DNA of 64,000 nucleotides from Pseudomaricurvus sp033283175 (GCA_033283175.1 JAWMQM010000002.1:310001-374000), one strand, 5' to 3'; numbered from the stretch's first letter, positions 52,191 through 61,653 are shown. The notes: generated by a model not told the origin, from the letters alone. A program made the numbers and translations.

Positions 52191-52676
52191 TTGTTTGCTA
52201 TAAGCCCATTTGCCGTAAGGCCCTCTGTTATACCCCTGCTCCCGCTTGCGGCCCTGACCCTGCTCAGCGCCTGCAGCCATCACCCCAATCGACAAATGCC
52301 CCTGTCGGAGGCCCTGATTACCAATATCACCGCCGATGGGCTGCGTCAGTTCACTTATGAGGTGGCTGTGGGCGGCGGAGACCGGCAGGGGCGCGGCGCG
52401 CCGGGTGGGGGTTTGGGTGGCGGTGCACCCCGCTCGGGACCACCCGGCGGCTCCGGTCCCGGAAGTATGGAGGGCAATTCGCCCCGGGGTGGCAATGGTA
52501 TGGGGACGGGGCGCAAGGACCCGGGGGCGAATATCGGGGAGCGGCTGGCGGCAAGGTTGGAGGAGACCGGTTACTGCGTCAACGGCTGGTTTGTGATCCG
52601 TATCGAAGAGACGGACGGTAAAAAGACCCTGTTCGGTGAATGCAAGGCGGTACTGCCGCAGGCACCACAGATGTAA
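52191..52676 (+). CDS. Glycine-rich lipoprotein, unknown
   Basis: 161 residues from TTG 52191, with GGGAGG 8 nt upstream. The signal ends LAALTLLSAC, a lipobox. The middle (about residues 62-118) is Gly/Pro/Arg-rich with low complexity. The C-terminus has TGYCVNGWFVIRIEETDGKK, where Cys may pair with the Cys of FGECKAV. No family recognised. It is upstream of the nifU promoter region. Confidence 0.55.
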   Translation: MFAISPFAVRPSVIPLLPLAALTLLSACSHHPNRQMPLSEALITNITADGLRQFTYEVAVGGGDRQGRGAPGGGLGGGAPRSGPPGGSGPGSMEGNSPRGGNGMGTGRKDPGANIGERLAARLEETGYCVNGWFVIRIEETDGKKTLFGECKAVLPQAPQM

Positions 52677-52831
52677 CGACTGTTGCGCTCCAGCGCTCCC
52701 GCCAGGGAGATTTATGGCGGGGGCTGCCAGTTCCCGCCGCCTGGTGCGGGAGCTCCGGCAAGTGTGCTGTGCTTGTGGCAGGCCTTGTGTGAATACCGAC
52801 ACAGGTTTCGGTCGGCGGCGCCTGTAACAAT

Positions 52832-52847
52832 TGTCGTATCTGCGACA
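52832..52847. promoter_or_regulatory. NifA upstream activator site for iscA-nifUSV
   Basis: TGT-CGTATCTGCG-ACA, an exact and palindromic match, 96 bp before the -24 element. It is the best NifA site in the window. Confidence 0.85.
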
Positions 52848-52942
52848 AACCCTCCGTCTTATCACAACGACAAACCCCACCCCGGAGGTCTCCGTCTTTT
52901 TTAACTCATTGAAAAATAACAAATAAAAATGCTTCTGGCCGG

Positions 52943-52958
52943 TGGCACAGGCGTTGCA
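52943..52958 (+). promoter_or_regulatory. Sigma-54 promoter of iscA-nifUSV-cysE-nifWZM-clpX
   Basis: TGGCAC-AGGCG-TTGCA, a perfect -24/-12 match, 61 bp before the iscA ATG. Confidence 0.93.
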
Positions 52959-53019
52959 CCTCCCTCCTTTGAAAAGCTTGCAAAGCAAGTATCGAATCAA
53001 CCTCAACGGAGTCACAACC

Positions 53020-53343
53020 ATGCTGACATTAACCAACAACGCCGTGAGCGCTGTGCAGCGTTTTATCGATTCTGCCGGTAAGCCCATAGCTGGTTTGAGG
53101 ATAAAAGTTGAAGGGGGCGGTTGTTCCGGCCTGCAGTACGGCATGCGGCTCGAAGAAGCTGCGGCCGCAGATGACTCGGTCATTGATTTTTCCGGGGTCA
53201 AAGTTCTGGTCGACCCACAAAGTGTGGAAATGCTCGACGGTGTCACCGTTGATTTTCTGGATGGGCTGGAAGGTTCGGGCTTTAAGTTCGAAAACCCTAA
53301 TGCCACCGGCAGCTGCGGCTGCGGTAAATCATTCGCTTGCTAA
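53020..53343 (+). CDS. iscA: Nif-specific IscA (HesB) Fe-S carrier
   Basis: 107 residues of the A-type carrier family. Conserved ligands: Cys35 in EGGGCSGLQYG and Cys99/Cys101 in GSCGCGKSFAC. It carries Fe or Fe-S clusters beside NifU. The gene order iscA(nif)-nifU-nifS is that of Azotobacter. Confidence 0.95.
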   Translation: MLTLTNNAVSAVQRFIDSAGKPIAGLRIKVEGGGCSGLQYGMRLEEAAAADDSVIDFSGVKVLVDPQSVEMLDGVTVDFLDGLEGSGFKFENPNATGSCGCGKSFAC

Positions 53344-53398
53344 GCCAACCTAAATATCTGAGTGATAGCCTCAGAAGAACGGCAGGAGATAACTAGCC

Positions 53399-54364
53399 AT
53401 GTGGGATTATTCTGAAACGGTAAAAGAGCATTTCTACAACCCGAAAAATGCCGGTGCAATCGATGAGGCCAACGCCGTGGGCGATGTGGGCTCCATCAGC
53501 TGTGGTGACGCCTTGCGTCTGACCCTGAAAGTGGAGCCCGAGACCGAGATCATTCTCGACGCCGGCTTCCAGACGTTTGGTTGTGGCTCCGCCATCGCCT
53601 CATCCTCTGCCCTGACCGAAATGGTGAAAGGCAAAACCCTCGACGAAGCCCTGCAGATCAGCAACCAGGACATCGCCGACTTCCTCGACGGTCTCCCTCC
53701 CGAGAAGATGCACTGTTCCGTTATGGGTCGCGAAGCCCTGCAGGCAGCGGTTGCCAACTACCGCGGTGAGGAGTGGGTGGACGATCACGAAGAGGGCGCG
53801 CTGGTGTGTAAGTGTTTCGCCATCGACGAGGTCATGATTCGCGACACCATCCGTGAGAACAACCTCAGCTCTGTACAGGACGTTACCAACTACACCAAAG
53901 CCGGTGGCGGTTGCTCCTCCTGCCACGAAGGTATCGAAAATATCCTCATGGAAGAGATGCAGGCTCGCGGTGAGAGCTTTATGCCTGGTGCCATCCAGAA
54001 GAAGGCGAAGCCTGCGGCACAGCCTCTGGTAACCCTGGAAACTCCCGAGCCGGCTCCTGCGGCTCCCGCCGCCGGTGGTATGAGCGCCTTCCAGCGTTAC
54101 AAGAAGATCGAGGAAGTGATCGAAAAAATTCGTCCCAACCTGCAGGCTGACCGAGGCGATTGCGAGCTGCTGGATATCGACGGCAAAAACATCTACGTGA
54201 GCCTGATCGGAGCCTGCAGTGGTTGTCAGATGGCGGCTATGACCGTTGGCGGCATCCAGCAGAAGATGATTGAGGCCCTGGGTGAATTCGTGAAGATCAT
54301 TCCGGTTGACAAGGCTCAGTACGCCGCGCAGCTGGCTCAGAAGCAAGCAACCGCGTCAGCGTAA
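53399..54364 (+). CDS. nifU: Fe-S cluster scaffold NifU
   Basis: 321 residues in three parts. The IscU-like domain has Cys35 (SISCGDALRL), GCGSAIASSS and HCSVMGREAL. A central [2Fe-2S] domain has VCKCFAIDE and GGGCSSCHEGIE. A Pro/Ala-rich linker (about 200-225) leads to an Nfu domain with CSGCQMAAMTVGG. Length matches Azotobacter NifU (312). It builds [4Fe-4S] clusters for NifH and NifB. Confidence 0.98.
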   Translation: MWDYSETVKEHFYNPKNAGAIDEANAVGDVGSISCGDALRLTLKVEPETEIILDAGFQTFGCGSAIASSSALTEMVKGKTLDEALQISNQDIADFLDGLPPEKMHCSVMGREALQAAVANYRGEEWVDDHEEGALVCKCFAIDEVMIRDTIRENNLSSVQDVTNYTKAGGGCSSCHEGIENILMEEMQARGESFMPGAIQKKAKPAAQPLVTLETPEPAPAAPAAGGMSAFQRYKKIEEVIEKIRPNLQADRGDCELLDIDGKNIYVSLIGACSGCQMAAMTVGGIQQKMIEALGEFVKIIPVDKAQYAAQLAQKQATASA

Positions 54365-54377
54365 CCGGAGGTGTCTC

Positions 54378-55586
54378 ATGAATGATATCTATCTCGACAA
54401 CAACGCCACTACCAAATGCGATCCACTAGTGGTGGAGGCGATGCTGCCATTCTTCACCGAACAGTTCGGCAACCCATCTTCACTCCACAGCTTTGGCAAC
54501 AAGGTGGGGCATGCGCTGAAGAATGCCCGTAAGAGCGTGCAGAAACTGATCGGAGCCGAGCACGATTCAGAGATCATTTTCACCTCCTGTGGCTCCGAAT
54601 CCGACTCCACCGCCATTATGTCGGCGCTCAAGGCCCAGCCCAACCGCACCGAGATTATCACCACCGTGGTCGAGCACCCCGCGGTACTCAACCTGTGCGA
54701 GTACCTGGAAACCGAAGGCTATACCGTGCACAAGCTGAAGGTTGACGGTAAGGGCAATCTCGATATGGACGAGTACAAGTCACTGCTGAGTGACAACGTT
54801 GCCGTCGTCAGTGTGATGTGGGCCAACAATGAAACCGGCACCATCTTCCCGGTGGAAGAGATGGCCGAGCTGGCGGACGAAGCCGGTGTGGTTTTCCATA
54901 CTGATGCAGTGCAGGCCGTGGGCAAACTGCCCATCGACCTGGAGAACAGTGCCATTCACATGCTCTCCATCTCCGGCCACAAGCTGCACGCCCCCAAAGG
55001 CGTGGGTGTGCTCTACCTCAAGCGCGGTGTACGTTTCCGTCCATTGCTGCGCGGTGGTCACCAGGAGCGCGGTCGTCGCGCCGGCACCGAGAACGTTGCC
55101 AGTATTGTGGGCCTGGGTGTGGCGGCTGAACTGGCCCTGCAGAACATGGAGCACGAGAACACCGTGGTAAAAGCCATGCGTGATCGTCTGCAGGAGGGCA
55201 TTCTCGCTGCGGTGCCCAACGCTTTTGTGACCGGCAATCCCGACAACCGCCTGCCCAATACCGCCAATATTGCTTTCGAGTACATTGAAGGTGAAGCCAT
55301 CCTGTTGCTGATGAACAAGATGGGTATTGCGGCTTCCAGTGGTTCTGCCTGTACCTCCGGTTCGCTGGAACCCTCTCATGTGATGAAGGCGATGGGCATT
55401 CCTTATACCGCGGCTCACGGCACCGTGCGCTTCTCTCTTTCCCGCTACAACACCATGGAAGAGGTGGAGCGTGTGATTGAGGAGGTGCCACCCATTGTGG
55501 CCAAACTGCGCAAGCTGTCGCCTTACTGGGGCGAGAACGGTCCGGTGGAAAACCCCGAGCAGGCTTTTGCCCCGGTCTATGCCTGA
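54378..55586 (+). CDS. nifS: Cysteine desulfurase NifS
   Basis: 402 residues, PLP enzyme giving sulfur to NifU. IYLDNNATTKCDPLVVEAML at the start, the PLP Lys in ISGHKLHAPKGVG, and the catalytic Cys in SSGSACTSGSLEPSHV. GGAGG before the ATG at 54378. Confidence 0.98.
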   Translation: MNDIYLDNNATTKCDPLVVEAMLPFFTEQFGNPSSLHSFGNKVGHALKNARKSVQKLIGAEHDSEIIFTSCGSESDSTAIMSALKAQPNRTEIITTVVEHPAVLNLCEYLETEGYTVHKLKVDGKGNLDMDEYKSLLSDNVAVVSVMWANNETGTIFPVEEMAELADEAGVVFHTDAVQAVGKLPIDLENSAIHMLSISGHKLHAPKGVGVLYLKRGVRFRPLLRGGHQERGRRAGTENVASIVGLGVAAELALQNMEHENTVVKAMRDRLQEGILAAVPNAFVTGNPDNRLPNTANIAFEYIEGEAILLLMNKMGIAASSGSACTSGSLEPSHVMKAMGIPYTAAHGTVRFSLSRYNTMEEVERVIEEVPPIVAKLRKLSPYWGENGPVENPEQAFAPVYA

Positions 55587-55596
55587 GTCCCGGTGA

Positions 55597-55630
55597 CCCG
55601 GGGCGGCGCGCTACGCAGCGCTGCCCCGGG
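55597..55630 (+). terminator. Hairpin between nifS and nifV
   Basis: CCCGGGGCGGCGC pairs with GCGCTGCCCCGGG over 13 bp with one wobble pair. No T-run. Likely an attenuator or mRNA-stability element. Confidence 0.55.
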
Positions 55631-55707
55631 CCAGGTTTCACGGTACCTGTAACACCGATTGTCAGCCGATCACTGTGTGCAGAGCACACTGGAAAGAGAA
55701 ATGTCCG

Positions 55708-56904
55708 ATGAGTAAGCAGCAACCAGCAGTTGTAATCGACGACACCACTCTGCGGGACGGTGAGCAGAGTGCCGGTGTAGCGTTCAGTGCTGAAGAGAAG
55801 TTGCAGATTGCCTGCGCGCTGGCGGACGTTGGCGTCCCGGAGCTGGAGATTGGTATCCCCGCCATGGGTGATGAGGAGCGTGATGTGATGCGCGCCATCA
55901 CCCAGCTGCAGTTGCCAGTCAATACCCTGGCCTGGTGCCGGATGAGTGACAAGGACCTGCAGGCTGTCGAGGGGATTCCGGTGACCATGGTGGATCTCTC
56001 GGTATCGGTTTCCGATCAGCAGATCGAACACAAACTGCGCCGCGATCGCCGCTGGGTACTGGCGGAAATCGACCGGTTGGTGCGTAAGGCTCACAACCTC
56101 GGTTACGAAGTGTGTGTGGGCTGTGAGGACGCCAGTCGCGCCGATATGGAATTCCTGCTGCGGGTAGCGGAAGCGGCAGCACGCGCTGGTGCTAAACGGC
56201 TGCGCTTCGCCGATACCCTCGGCATTATGGAACCCTTCTCGGTTTTTCGTACCATTGGCCAGCTGAGCGCGGTCGTGGATCTGGAGTTGGAGATGCACGC
56301 CCACGATGACTTTGGCCTGGCAACCGCCAATACCCTGGCGGCGGTTCACGCCGGCGCTACTCACATCAACACTACCGTCAATGGCCTCGGCGAACGCGCC
56401 GGCAACGCGCCACTGGAAGAGTGTGTGCTGGCCCTCAAGCACTTGCACAACGTCGACACCGGTATTAACTCCCAGGGCCTGCCAACGCTTTCCAAAATTG
56501 TGGAAGAGGCTTCCGGTCGTGCCGTGGCCTGGCAGAAAAGCATTGTCGGTGAGGGTGTGTTCACCCACGAGGCAGGCATCCATGTGGATGGCTTGCTGAA
56601 AGATGCACGCAATTATCAGGCTCTGGATCCGCTGGAGCTTGGCAAGTCCCACAGACTGGTGCTGGGTAAACACTCCGGCACCCACATGCTGCGTACCGCC
56701 TATCAGGCACTTGATCTGGAACCCACCGAGTGGGAGCTGCACATGCTGCTGTCCCAGGTTCGGGTGCTGGTCACCACGGTTAAACGCAGCCCTACGGACA
56801 GCGAACTGCTGGCGCTGTATGACGCCATGAGAAGTCTGTCTGATCCCCCCATTACAACAGCCGTCTTTGCTACACCCATGACACGGCAGCAGGTAACGCA
56901 ATGA
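55708..56904 (+). CDS. nifV: Homocitrate synthase NifV
   Basis: 398 residues. VVIDDTTLRDGEQSAGVAFS at the start, metal ligands in MHAHDDFGLATANTL, and NTTVNGLGERAGNAPLEECV. It condenses acetyl-CoA with 2-oxoglutarate to give homocitrate, a FeMo-co ligand. Its stop overlaps the cysE start (ATGA). Confidence 0.97.
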   Translation: MSKQQPAVVIDDTTLRDGEQSAGVAFSAEEKLQIACALADVGVPELEIGIPAMGDEERDVMRAITQLQLPVNTLAWCRMSDKDLQAVEGIPVTMVDLSVSVSDQQIEHKLRRDRRWVLAEIDRLVRKAHNLGYEVCVGCEDASRADMEFLLRVAEAAARAGAKRLRFADTLGIMEPFSVFRTIGQLSAVVDLELEMHAHDDFGLATANTLAAVHAGATHINTTVNGLGERAGNAPLEECVLALKHLHNVDTGINSQGLPTLSKIVEEASGRAVAWQKSIVGEGVFTHEAGIHVDGLLKDARNYQALDPLELGKSHRLVLGKHSGTHMLRTAYQALDLEPTEWELHMLLSQVRVLVTTVKRSPTDSELLALYDAMRSLSDPPITTAVFATPMTRQQVTQ

Positions 56905-57656
56905 ACAGCGCAACCGCAAGCAAGAGTTTATGGCAACAGATTACCGGCGATATCAACTGTGTGTTTGAGCGCGATCCCGCCGCCCGCACCCGCTTTGAAG
57001 TAGCCGTTACCTATCCCGGCGTACACGCGGTCACCATTCACCGTGTCAGTCACCGCTTGTGGCAGAACAACTGGCGACTCGCGGCTCGCTGGCTCTCCGC
57101 CATCGGCCGCTTTATCAGTAATGTGGATATTCATCCCGGCGCCCGTATCGGCGAACGATTCTTTATTGATCACGGCGCCTGTGTGGTAATCGGTGAGACC
57201 GCCATCGTTGGTAATGATGTGACCCTCTATCACGGCGTCACCCTGGGCGGCACCAGCTGGAACAAGGGCAAGCGCCACCCGACACTGGATGATGGGGTTC
57301 TGGTGGGTGCCGGTGCCAAGGTTCTGGGCAATATCACCATCGGTAAAAATGCCCGCGTTGGCGCCAACTCGGTGGTGGTACAGGACGTGCCGGACGGCTG
57401 CACGGTGGTAGGCATACCCGGCAAGGTGGTGAAGGTGCGGGAGGCAGGGCAGGTGAACCCCTATGGTATCGACCTGGATCACCACCTGATTCCCGATCCG
57501 GTTTCGAAGGTCATGGGCTGTTTGATGGAGCGTATCGAAGCGCTGGAGGCGGCCCTGGGTGCAAAAGCGTTAACCGCGCAGGCGGACTTTCAGTGCGATC
57601 CCGACAATGAAATTTGTGAGAGTGATTGCAAGTCCGCAGTGGCGGCCAATCAATAA
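56901..57656 (+). CDS. cysE: Serine O-acetyltransferase (nif-cluster CysE)
   Basis: 251 residues with the left-handed beta helix of CysE: DIHPGARIGERFFIDHGACV, ITIGKNARVGANSVVVQDVP and the catalytic His of IDHG and YHGVTLGG. It makes O-acetylserine to supply cysteine for NifS. The tail has three Cys residues (QCDPDNEICESDC), unlike housekeeping CysE. Matches CysE1 of the Azotobacter nif cluster. Confidence 0.95.
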   Translation: MNSATASKSLWQQITGDINCVFERDPAARTRFEVAVTYPGVHAVTIHRVSHRLWQNNWRLAARWLSAIGRFISNVDIHPGARIGERFFIDHGACVVIGETAIVGNDVTLYHGVTLGGTSWNKGKRHPTLDDGVLVGAGAKVLGNITIGKNARVGANSVVVQDVPDGCTVVGIPGKVVKVREAGQVNPYGIDLDHHLIPDPVSKVMGCLMERIEALEAALGAKALTAQADFQCDPDNEICESDCKSAVAANQ

Positions 57657-57676
57657 GACAACAAAGGATTCAGGGG

Positions 57677-58216
57677 ATGGACTTACAGGATTTTGAATCA
57701 CAACTGCTCTATTTTGACAAGCCCATGCGGGTTGAGACGGAGCGCCTGATTGAAGCCGCTGCAGAGGCTTACGGAGAAGGTAACGCCGAACCTCTGTTAC
57801 TGGAAGCCTATACGCTGGAGCCGGAAAACCTCTCCGTGTTGGTGGCTCTGTACCGATTTTATTACTACCAGCACCGCTATCCCGAAGGCGTTGCTATCGC
57901 CCAGGAAGTAATGGGGGTTGTGGCACCTATGATTCACTTTCCGGAGCGCTGGGAGGAGATTGAGTTTGCACACCTGGCCAACGGTGTGCAGGAGTCCTTC
58001 ACCATGGTGCGCTTCTACCTGCTGGCGCTGAAAGCCCAGGCCTACCTGCAGCTGCGCATGGAGAATGTGGAGTTGGGTGTAAAAATGCTCAACAAGGTCA
58101 TCGAGCTGGACAACAAGGATCGCCTGGGCGCCAGGAGCCTGTTGCTGGCAGTGGGGCCTACCGAGCTCAGAAACAATTCCGACCAACAGCTCAAGTACTC
58201 CGTACTGGCTGACTGA
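57677..58216 (+). CDS. Helical TPR-like protein between cysE and nifW
   Basis: 179 residues, nearly all helix. YTLEPENLSVLVALYRFYYY, QHRYPEGVAIAQEVM and ALKAQAYLQLRMENVELGVK followed by MLNKVIELDNKDRLGA look like TPR-type helical hairpins. No family recognised. It has CAGGGG before the ATG and lies inside the nif operon, so a role in nitrogenase assembly is likely. Confidence 0.65.
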   Translation: MDLQDFESQLLYFDKPMRVETERLIEAAAEAYGEGNAEPLLLEAYTLEPENLSVLVALYRFYYYQHRYPEGVAIAQEVMGVVAPMIHFPERWEEIEFAHLANGVQESFTMVRFYLLALKAQAYLQLRMENVELGVKMLNKVIELDNKDRLGARSLLLAVGPTELRNNSDQQLKYSVLAD

Positions 58217-58234
58217 ACCGTTGAGGTGGCAAGC

Positions 58235-58579
58235 ATGTTTGATGAAGACCTGACCCTTGAAGAAGCCATGGAAGAGCTGAGCTCCGCTGAGGATTTCCTC
58301 AACTTTTTCGAAATCCCCTTCGACACCACTGTGGTGCTCGTCAACCGCCTGCACATTATGCAGCGCTACCACGACTATCTCGCCGACAGTGCTGAGATGC
58401 TGGAGGGTTATGAAGGTAATGACAAGGCCATTTACGCCGCGTACAAGGCGTTGCTGGAAAAGGCCTATGGGGACTTCGTCAATTCCGACGCCAAGACTGA
58501 AGCGGTACTGAAGATTTACAAGATGCAGGGCCCCCAGACCACGTTTGTCTCCGCCGACACTCTGCTCGAAGGTCTCTGA
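58235..58579 (+). CDS. nifW: Nitrogenase-stabilising protein NifW
   Basis: 114 residues. LEEAMEELSSAEDFLNFFEI and VVLVNRLHIMQRYHDYL are the NifW pattern, and length is standard. NifW binds the MoFe protein and protects or matures it under O2. GAGG lies 8 nt before the ATG at 58235. Confidence 0.95.
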   Translation: MFDEDLTLEEAMEELSSAEDFLNFFEIPFDTTVVLVNRLHIMQRYHDYLADSAEMLEGYEGNDKAIYAAYKALLEKAYGDFVNSDAKTEAVLKIYKMQGPQTTFVSADTLLEGL

Positions 58580-58594
58580 TACGGAGGTAGTGGT

Positions 58595-59068
58595 ATGCAG
58601 CCAAAGTATGAATACGGTTCCGAGGTTCGCCTGATCCGCAATGTGCGTAACGACGGCACTTACCCGGGAATGGAGGTGGGTGAATTGCTGATCCGTCGCG
58701 GCGCTGTCGGGTGTGTCTACGACGTAGGCACCTATCTGCAGGATCAGATCATCTATCGGGTCCACTTTCTGGACGCCGGCATGACCGTGGGCTGCCGTGA
58801 AGAGGAACTGATCGACGCCCAGGATGAGTGGATCCAGAACCTGTTCGAATTTCGCGAGAAGGTCATAGCGACCAAGTCACTGGCCATTAACGGTGAGGTG
58901 ATTGTAAATGTCGGTGATCTGGGCGAAGTGCAGCGGGTGCTGAGGGAGCCGGGCCGGATTCTTTACCACGCCCGCTTTGGAGAACGCACCCTGGTGGTTC
59001 CGGAGAGTTCACTGGAGGCGCCACCAGCGGACGAAACTCCCGCCACAGATATCGAAGCAACCGGCTAG
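58595..59068 (+). CDS. nifZ: P-cluster maturation protein NifZ
   Basis: 157 residues. Two similar SH3-like segments: YEYGSEVRLIRNVRNDGTYP with VGCVYDVGTYLQDQIIYRV, and the NifZ-type EREELIDA-like GCREEELIDAQDEWI. NifZ helps form the second P-cluster of the MoFe protein. Length matches Azotobacter NifZ. Confidence 0.94.
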   Translation: MQPKYEYGSEVRLIRNVRNDGTYPGMEVGELLIRRGAVGCVYDVGTYLQDQIIYRVHFLDAGMTVGCREEELIDAQDEWIQNLFEFREKVIATKSLAINGEVIVNVGDLGEVQRVLREPGRILYHARFGERTLVVPESSLEAPPADETPATDIEATG

Positions 59069-59085
59069 TCGAGGAGATTGCAGTT

Positions 59086-59994
59086 ATGTCCGACAGTAGC
59101 TCAGCACTGCCAGTCAGCGTCAATTACCGCTTGCTGCGCATAGCCACCGATCAGTTTGACAAGGCACCGTCGCAGCTGGATGAAAGCCAGCGCAAGAAGG
59201 TCAGCTCCATTGCGGCAAAGGAGTACCTGCTGGAACAGGCCGTACTTTCCAGTCCGGAGGCCAGCGATATTATCGTTCCTCCTTCGCAAGTAGACATTGC
59301 TCTGCAGCAGATTTGCGAGCGCTATGAGAGCGACGAGGCCTTCGAGGAGGCGTTGGAGGAGAACAACCTCACCCTGGCCGGACTGCGGGAAGCACTGCAG
59401 CGTGAGCTGTGGGTAGAGGCGGTGATCGCCAAGGTGGAAGCGCGGGCACCGCTGGTGGATGAAACCGAGGTCAGCCTGTTCTACTACATGAACGTGGATC
59501 GATTTGCCCGGACCGAGACCCGCAATGGACGACATATCCTGATCACCATAAACCCTGAATTTCCGGACAATAGCGAGGAGTCAGCCAGGAAGCGTATTGC
59601 CCTGGTGCAAAAGCGGGTTGCCAAGAATCCTGAACGTTTTGCCGAGCAGGCGATGAAACATTCCGAGTGCCCAACCGCGCTGCAAGGTGGGGAGCTGAGT
59701 AACATCAAGGCCGGCGACCTCTACCAGAGTCTGGAAACGGTATTTTTTGCCATGCATCCAGGTCAGGTGAGCGAGGTGGTGGAATCACCGGTCGGCCTGC
59801 ATGTGCTCTATTGCGAAAGCGTACAGGCCGGTGGCGTGCCATCGTATGAAGAGATAGCCGACAAGCTGCGTGAAAGTCTCCAGGGGCAGCAGTGCCGTCG
59901 CCACTCCCGGGAGTGGGTGCAGCAACGGTTGCGGGAGGTCTCGGCAGAGACCTCCGCGACAACACCGGACAAGGCCGTGGAGGAAACGGAATGA
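59086..59994 (+). CDS. nifM: NifM, parvulin-type prolyl isomerase for NifH
   Basis: 302 residues. A helical N-terminal domain and a C-terminal rotamase domain (about residues 145-250) with RNGRHILITINPEFPDNSEE, CPTALQGGELSNIKAGDLY and VVESPVGLHVLYCE. NifM isomerises a prolyl bond needed for NifH activation. The TGA overlaps the clpX ATG. Confidence 0.95.
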   Translation: MSDSSSALPVSVNYRLLRIATDQFDKAPSQLDESQRKKVSSIAAKEYLLEQAVLSSPEASDIIVPPSQVDIALQQICERYESDEAFEEALEENNLTLAGLREALQRELWVEAVIAKVEARAPLVDETEVSLFYYMNVDRFARTETRNGRHILITINPEFPDNSEESARKRIALVQKRVAKNPERFAEQAMKHSECPTALQGGELSNIKAGDLYQSLETVFFAMHPGQVSEVVESPVGLHVLYCESVQAGGVPSYEEIADKLRESLQGQQCRRHSREWVQQRLREVSAETSATTPDKAVEETE

Positions 59995-61340
59995 ATGATA
60001 ACGTGGATGATACCAACACCAGCCCAGTACTACGCTGCTCGTTTTGTGGTATTGAAAAGTCGGTAAGCGTACCCCTGATTGCCGGTAACGACGGCCATAT
60101 CTGTGAACACTGCGTAAAACTGGCCTATCAGGTGGTGAACAGCTGGGGGCGCCGTGCGGTCATTTCCCAACCCGACCTGAAAGCGCCGGGTGTGATCAAG
60201 AAGTACCTGGACGAGTACATCATCGGTCAGGACGATGCCAAGAAAACCCTTTCGGTGGCTCTCTACAACCACTATCTGCGCCTGCACCACAGTGGCGAGC
60301 AGCAGCCTTTCAGTACCAACCCGGATACCGAAGTGGTGGAGGTGGAGAAATCCAACGTGCTGATGACCGGTCCTTCCGGCACAGGTAAAACCCTGTTGGT
60401 GAAAACCCTCTCCCGCATTATCGGTGTACCGTTTGTGATTGGTGATGCTACCTCCCTGACCCAGGCGGGTTACGTGGGCCAGGATGTGGAGAGCCTGCTC
60501 AAGCGCCTGCTGGAAGCGGCAGACTGGAATGTGCAGCAGGCGGAGTGGGGCATTGTCTACATCGACGAAATCGACAAACTGGCGAAGCGTGGCGACGGTG
60601 GTTCCGCCGTACGTGATATCTCCGGTGAAGGCGTCCAGCAGGCCCTGCTGAAAATGATTGAGGGGGCGGAAGTGCGTGTCCCCAAAGGTGGCCAGCGCGA
60701 TCACGGTGAGGAGGTTACCCTCAATACACAGAACATCCTGTTTATCGTCGGCGGGGCATTCCCGGGACTGATGGAGTTGGTGAGCAAGCGCCTGCAACCG
60801 CCACAGGCGGGTATCGGGTTCAATGCGCCGCTGAAGAAAGACTGCGAGTTCAGCAACAACGAATTGCTGGCGGCGTTGCAGCCCGATGACCTGCAGGGTT
60901 TTGGCCTGATCCCCGAGTTTATCGGTCGTTTCCCCATTGTCACCTTCCTGCAGGAGCTGGATGTGCCGGCGCTGGAGCGAATTCTGCGGGAGCCCAAAAA
61001 TGCCCTCACCAAGCAGTATCGCCGTCTCTTCTCCTACCAAAACGTGCAGCTGGATTTTGCCGATGATGCGGTGCGCTTTATTGCCGAGCAGGCGGTTCAG
61101 CGTGGTACCGGTGCCCGTGGCCTGCGCGCCCTGATGGAGACCACCCTGTGCGAGACCATGTTTGAACTGCCCTCCATTGTCGGCCTCAAGAGCTGTGAGG
61201 TGGTGGTTGGCGGCGAGGGCGACGAGGCTCGGCTGGAGGTTGTGCGTCACTTCGGCACCAGCGAGGGCAGCGCGGTGCAACCCGATAGTGAAGAGCTGGT
61301 TGGGGAAGCTGGTGAAAGGTTGCTGGTGAGTAGTGAGTAG
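59991..61340 (+). CDS. clpX: Nif-cluster ATP-dependent Clp protease ATP-binding subunit ClpX
   Basis: 449 residues. Zinc finger CSFCGIEKSVSV...ICEHC, Walker A GPSGTGKTLLVKTL, Walker B IVYIDEIDKLAKRGD, sensor FIGRFPIVTFLQEL. A second, nif-specific ClpX is known in Azotobacter, where it controls turnover of NifB and NifEN. No clpP is adjacent. It ends the nifU operon before an intrinsic terminator. Confidence 0.96.
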   Translation: MNDNVDDTNTSPVLRCSFCGIEKSVSVPLIAGNDGHICEHCVKLAYQVVNSWGRRAVISQPDLKAPGVIKKYLDEYIIGQDDAKKTLSVALYNHYLRLHHSGEQQPFSTNPDTEVVEVEKSNVLMTGPSGTGKTLLVKTLSRIIGVPFVIGDATSLTQAGYVGQDVESLLKRLLEAADWNVQQAEWGIVYIDEIDKLAKRGDGGSAVRDISGEGVQQALLKMIEGAEVRVPKGGQRDHGEEVTLNTQNILFIVGGAFPGLMELVSKRLQPPQAGIGFNAPLKKDCEFSNNELLAALQPDDLQGFGLIPEFIGRFPIVTFLQELDVPALERILREPKNALTKQYRRLFSYQNVQLDFADDAVRFIAEQAVQRGTGARGLRALMETTLCETMFELPSIVGLKSCEVVVGGEGDEARLEVVRHFGTSEGSAVQPDSEELVGEAGERLLVSSE

Positions 61341-61394
61341 CCGGCTCCCTGGCCGGGAGTGATCCTTCGTCGCTACCCGGCACCTGGCAGTAGG

Positions 61395-61426
61395 AAAAGC
61401 CCTGTGTGGAAACGCAGGGCTTTTTT
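61395..61426 (+). terminator. Intrinsic terminator of the nifU-clpX operon
   Basis: AAAAGCCCTG pairs with CAGGGCTTTT around TGTGGAAACG, then TTTTTT. A classic bidirectional-type terminator 55 bp after the clpX stop. Confidence 0.9.
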
Positions 61427-61653
61427 ATATTTGGGGGGCAACGGAAAGCGCGGATGCAACCCGGTTTGCCGGACGGAAAGGTCGGCCGGTTTGTGTGTGC
61501 TGAGGGGCTCCTGGGTCTCCGGCTGCGACGCCTGCGGGTTACAGCAGCGGCGAGGATAGCTGCAGGGTAGTGAATGTTCTTACCGCAGCAGGGTAGGCTG
61601 ATGGAAGCGCTCAGCAGACTGAACCATCGTTATTAACAGGGCCGGGATAGACG

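Noticed and set aside
55018..56919. 633-codon open frame antisense to nifS and nifV
   Set aside because: Spans two clear genes and an intergenic hairpin; no protein features.
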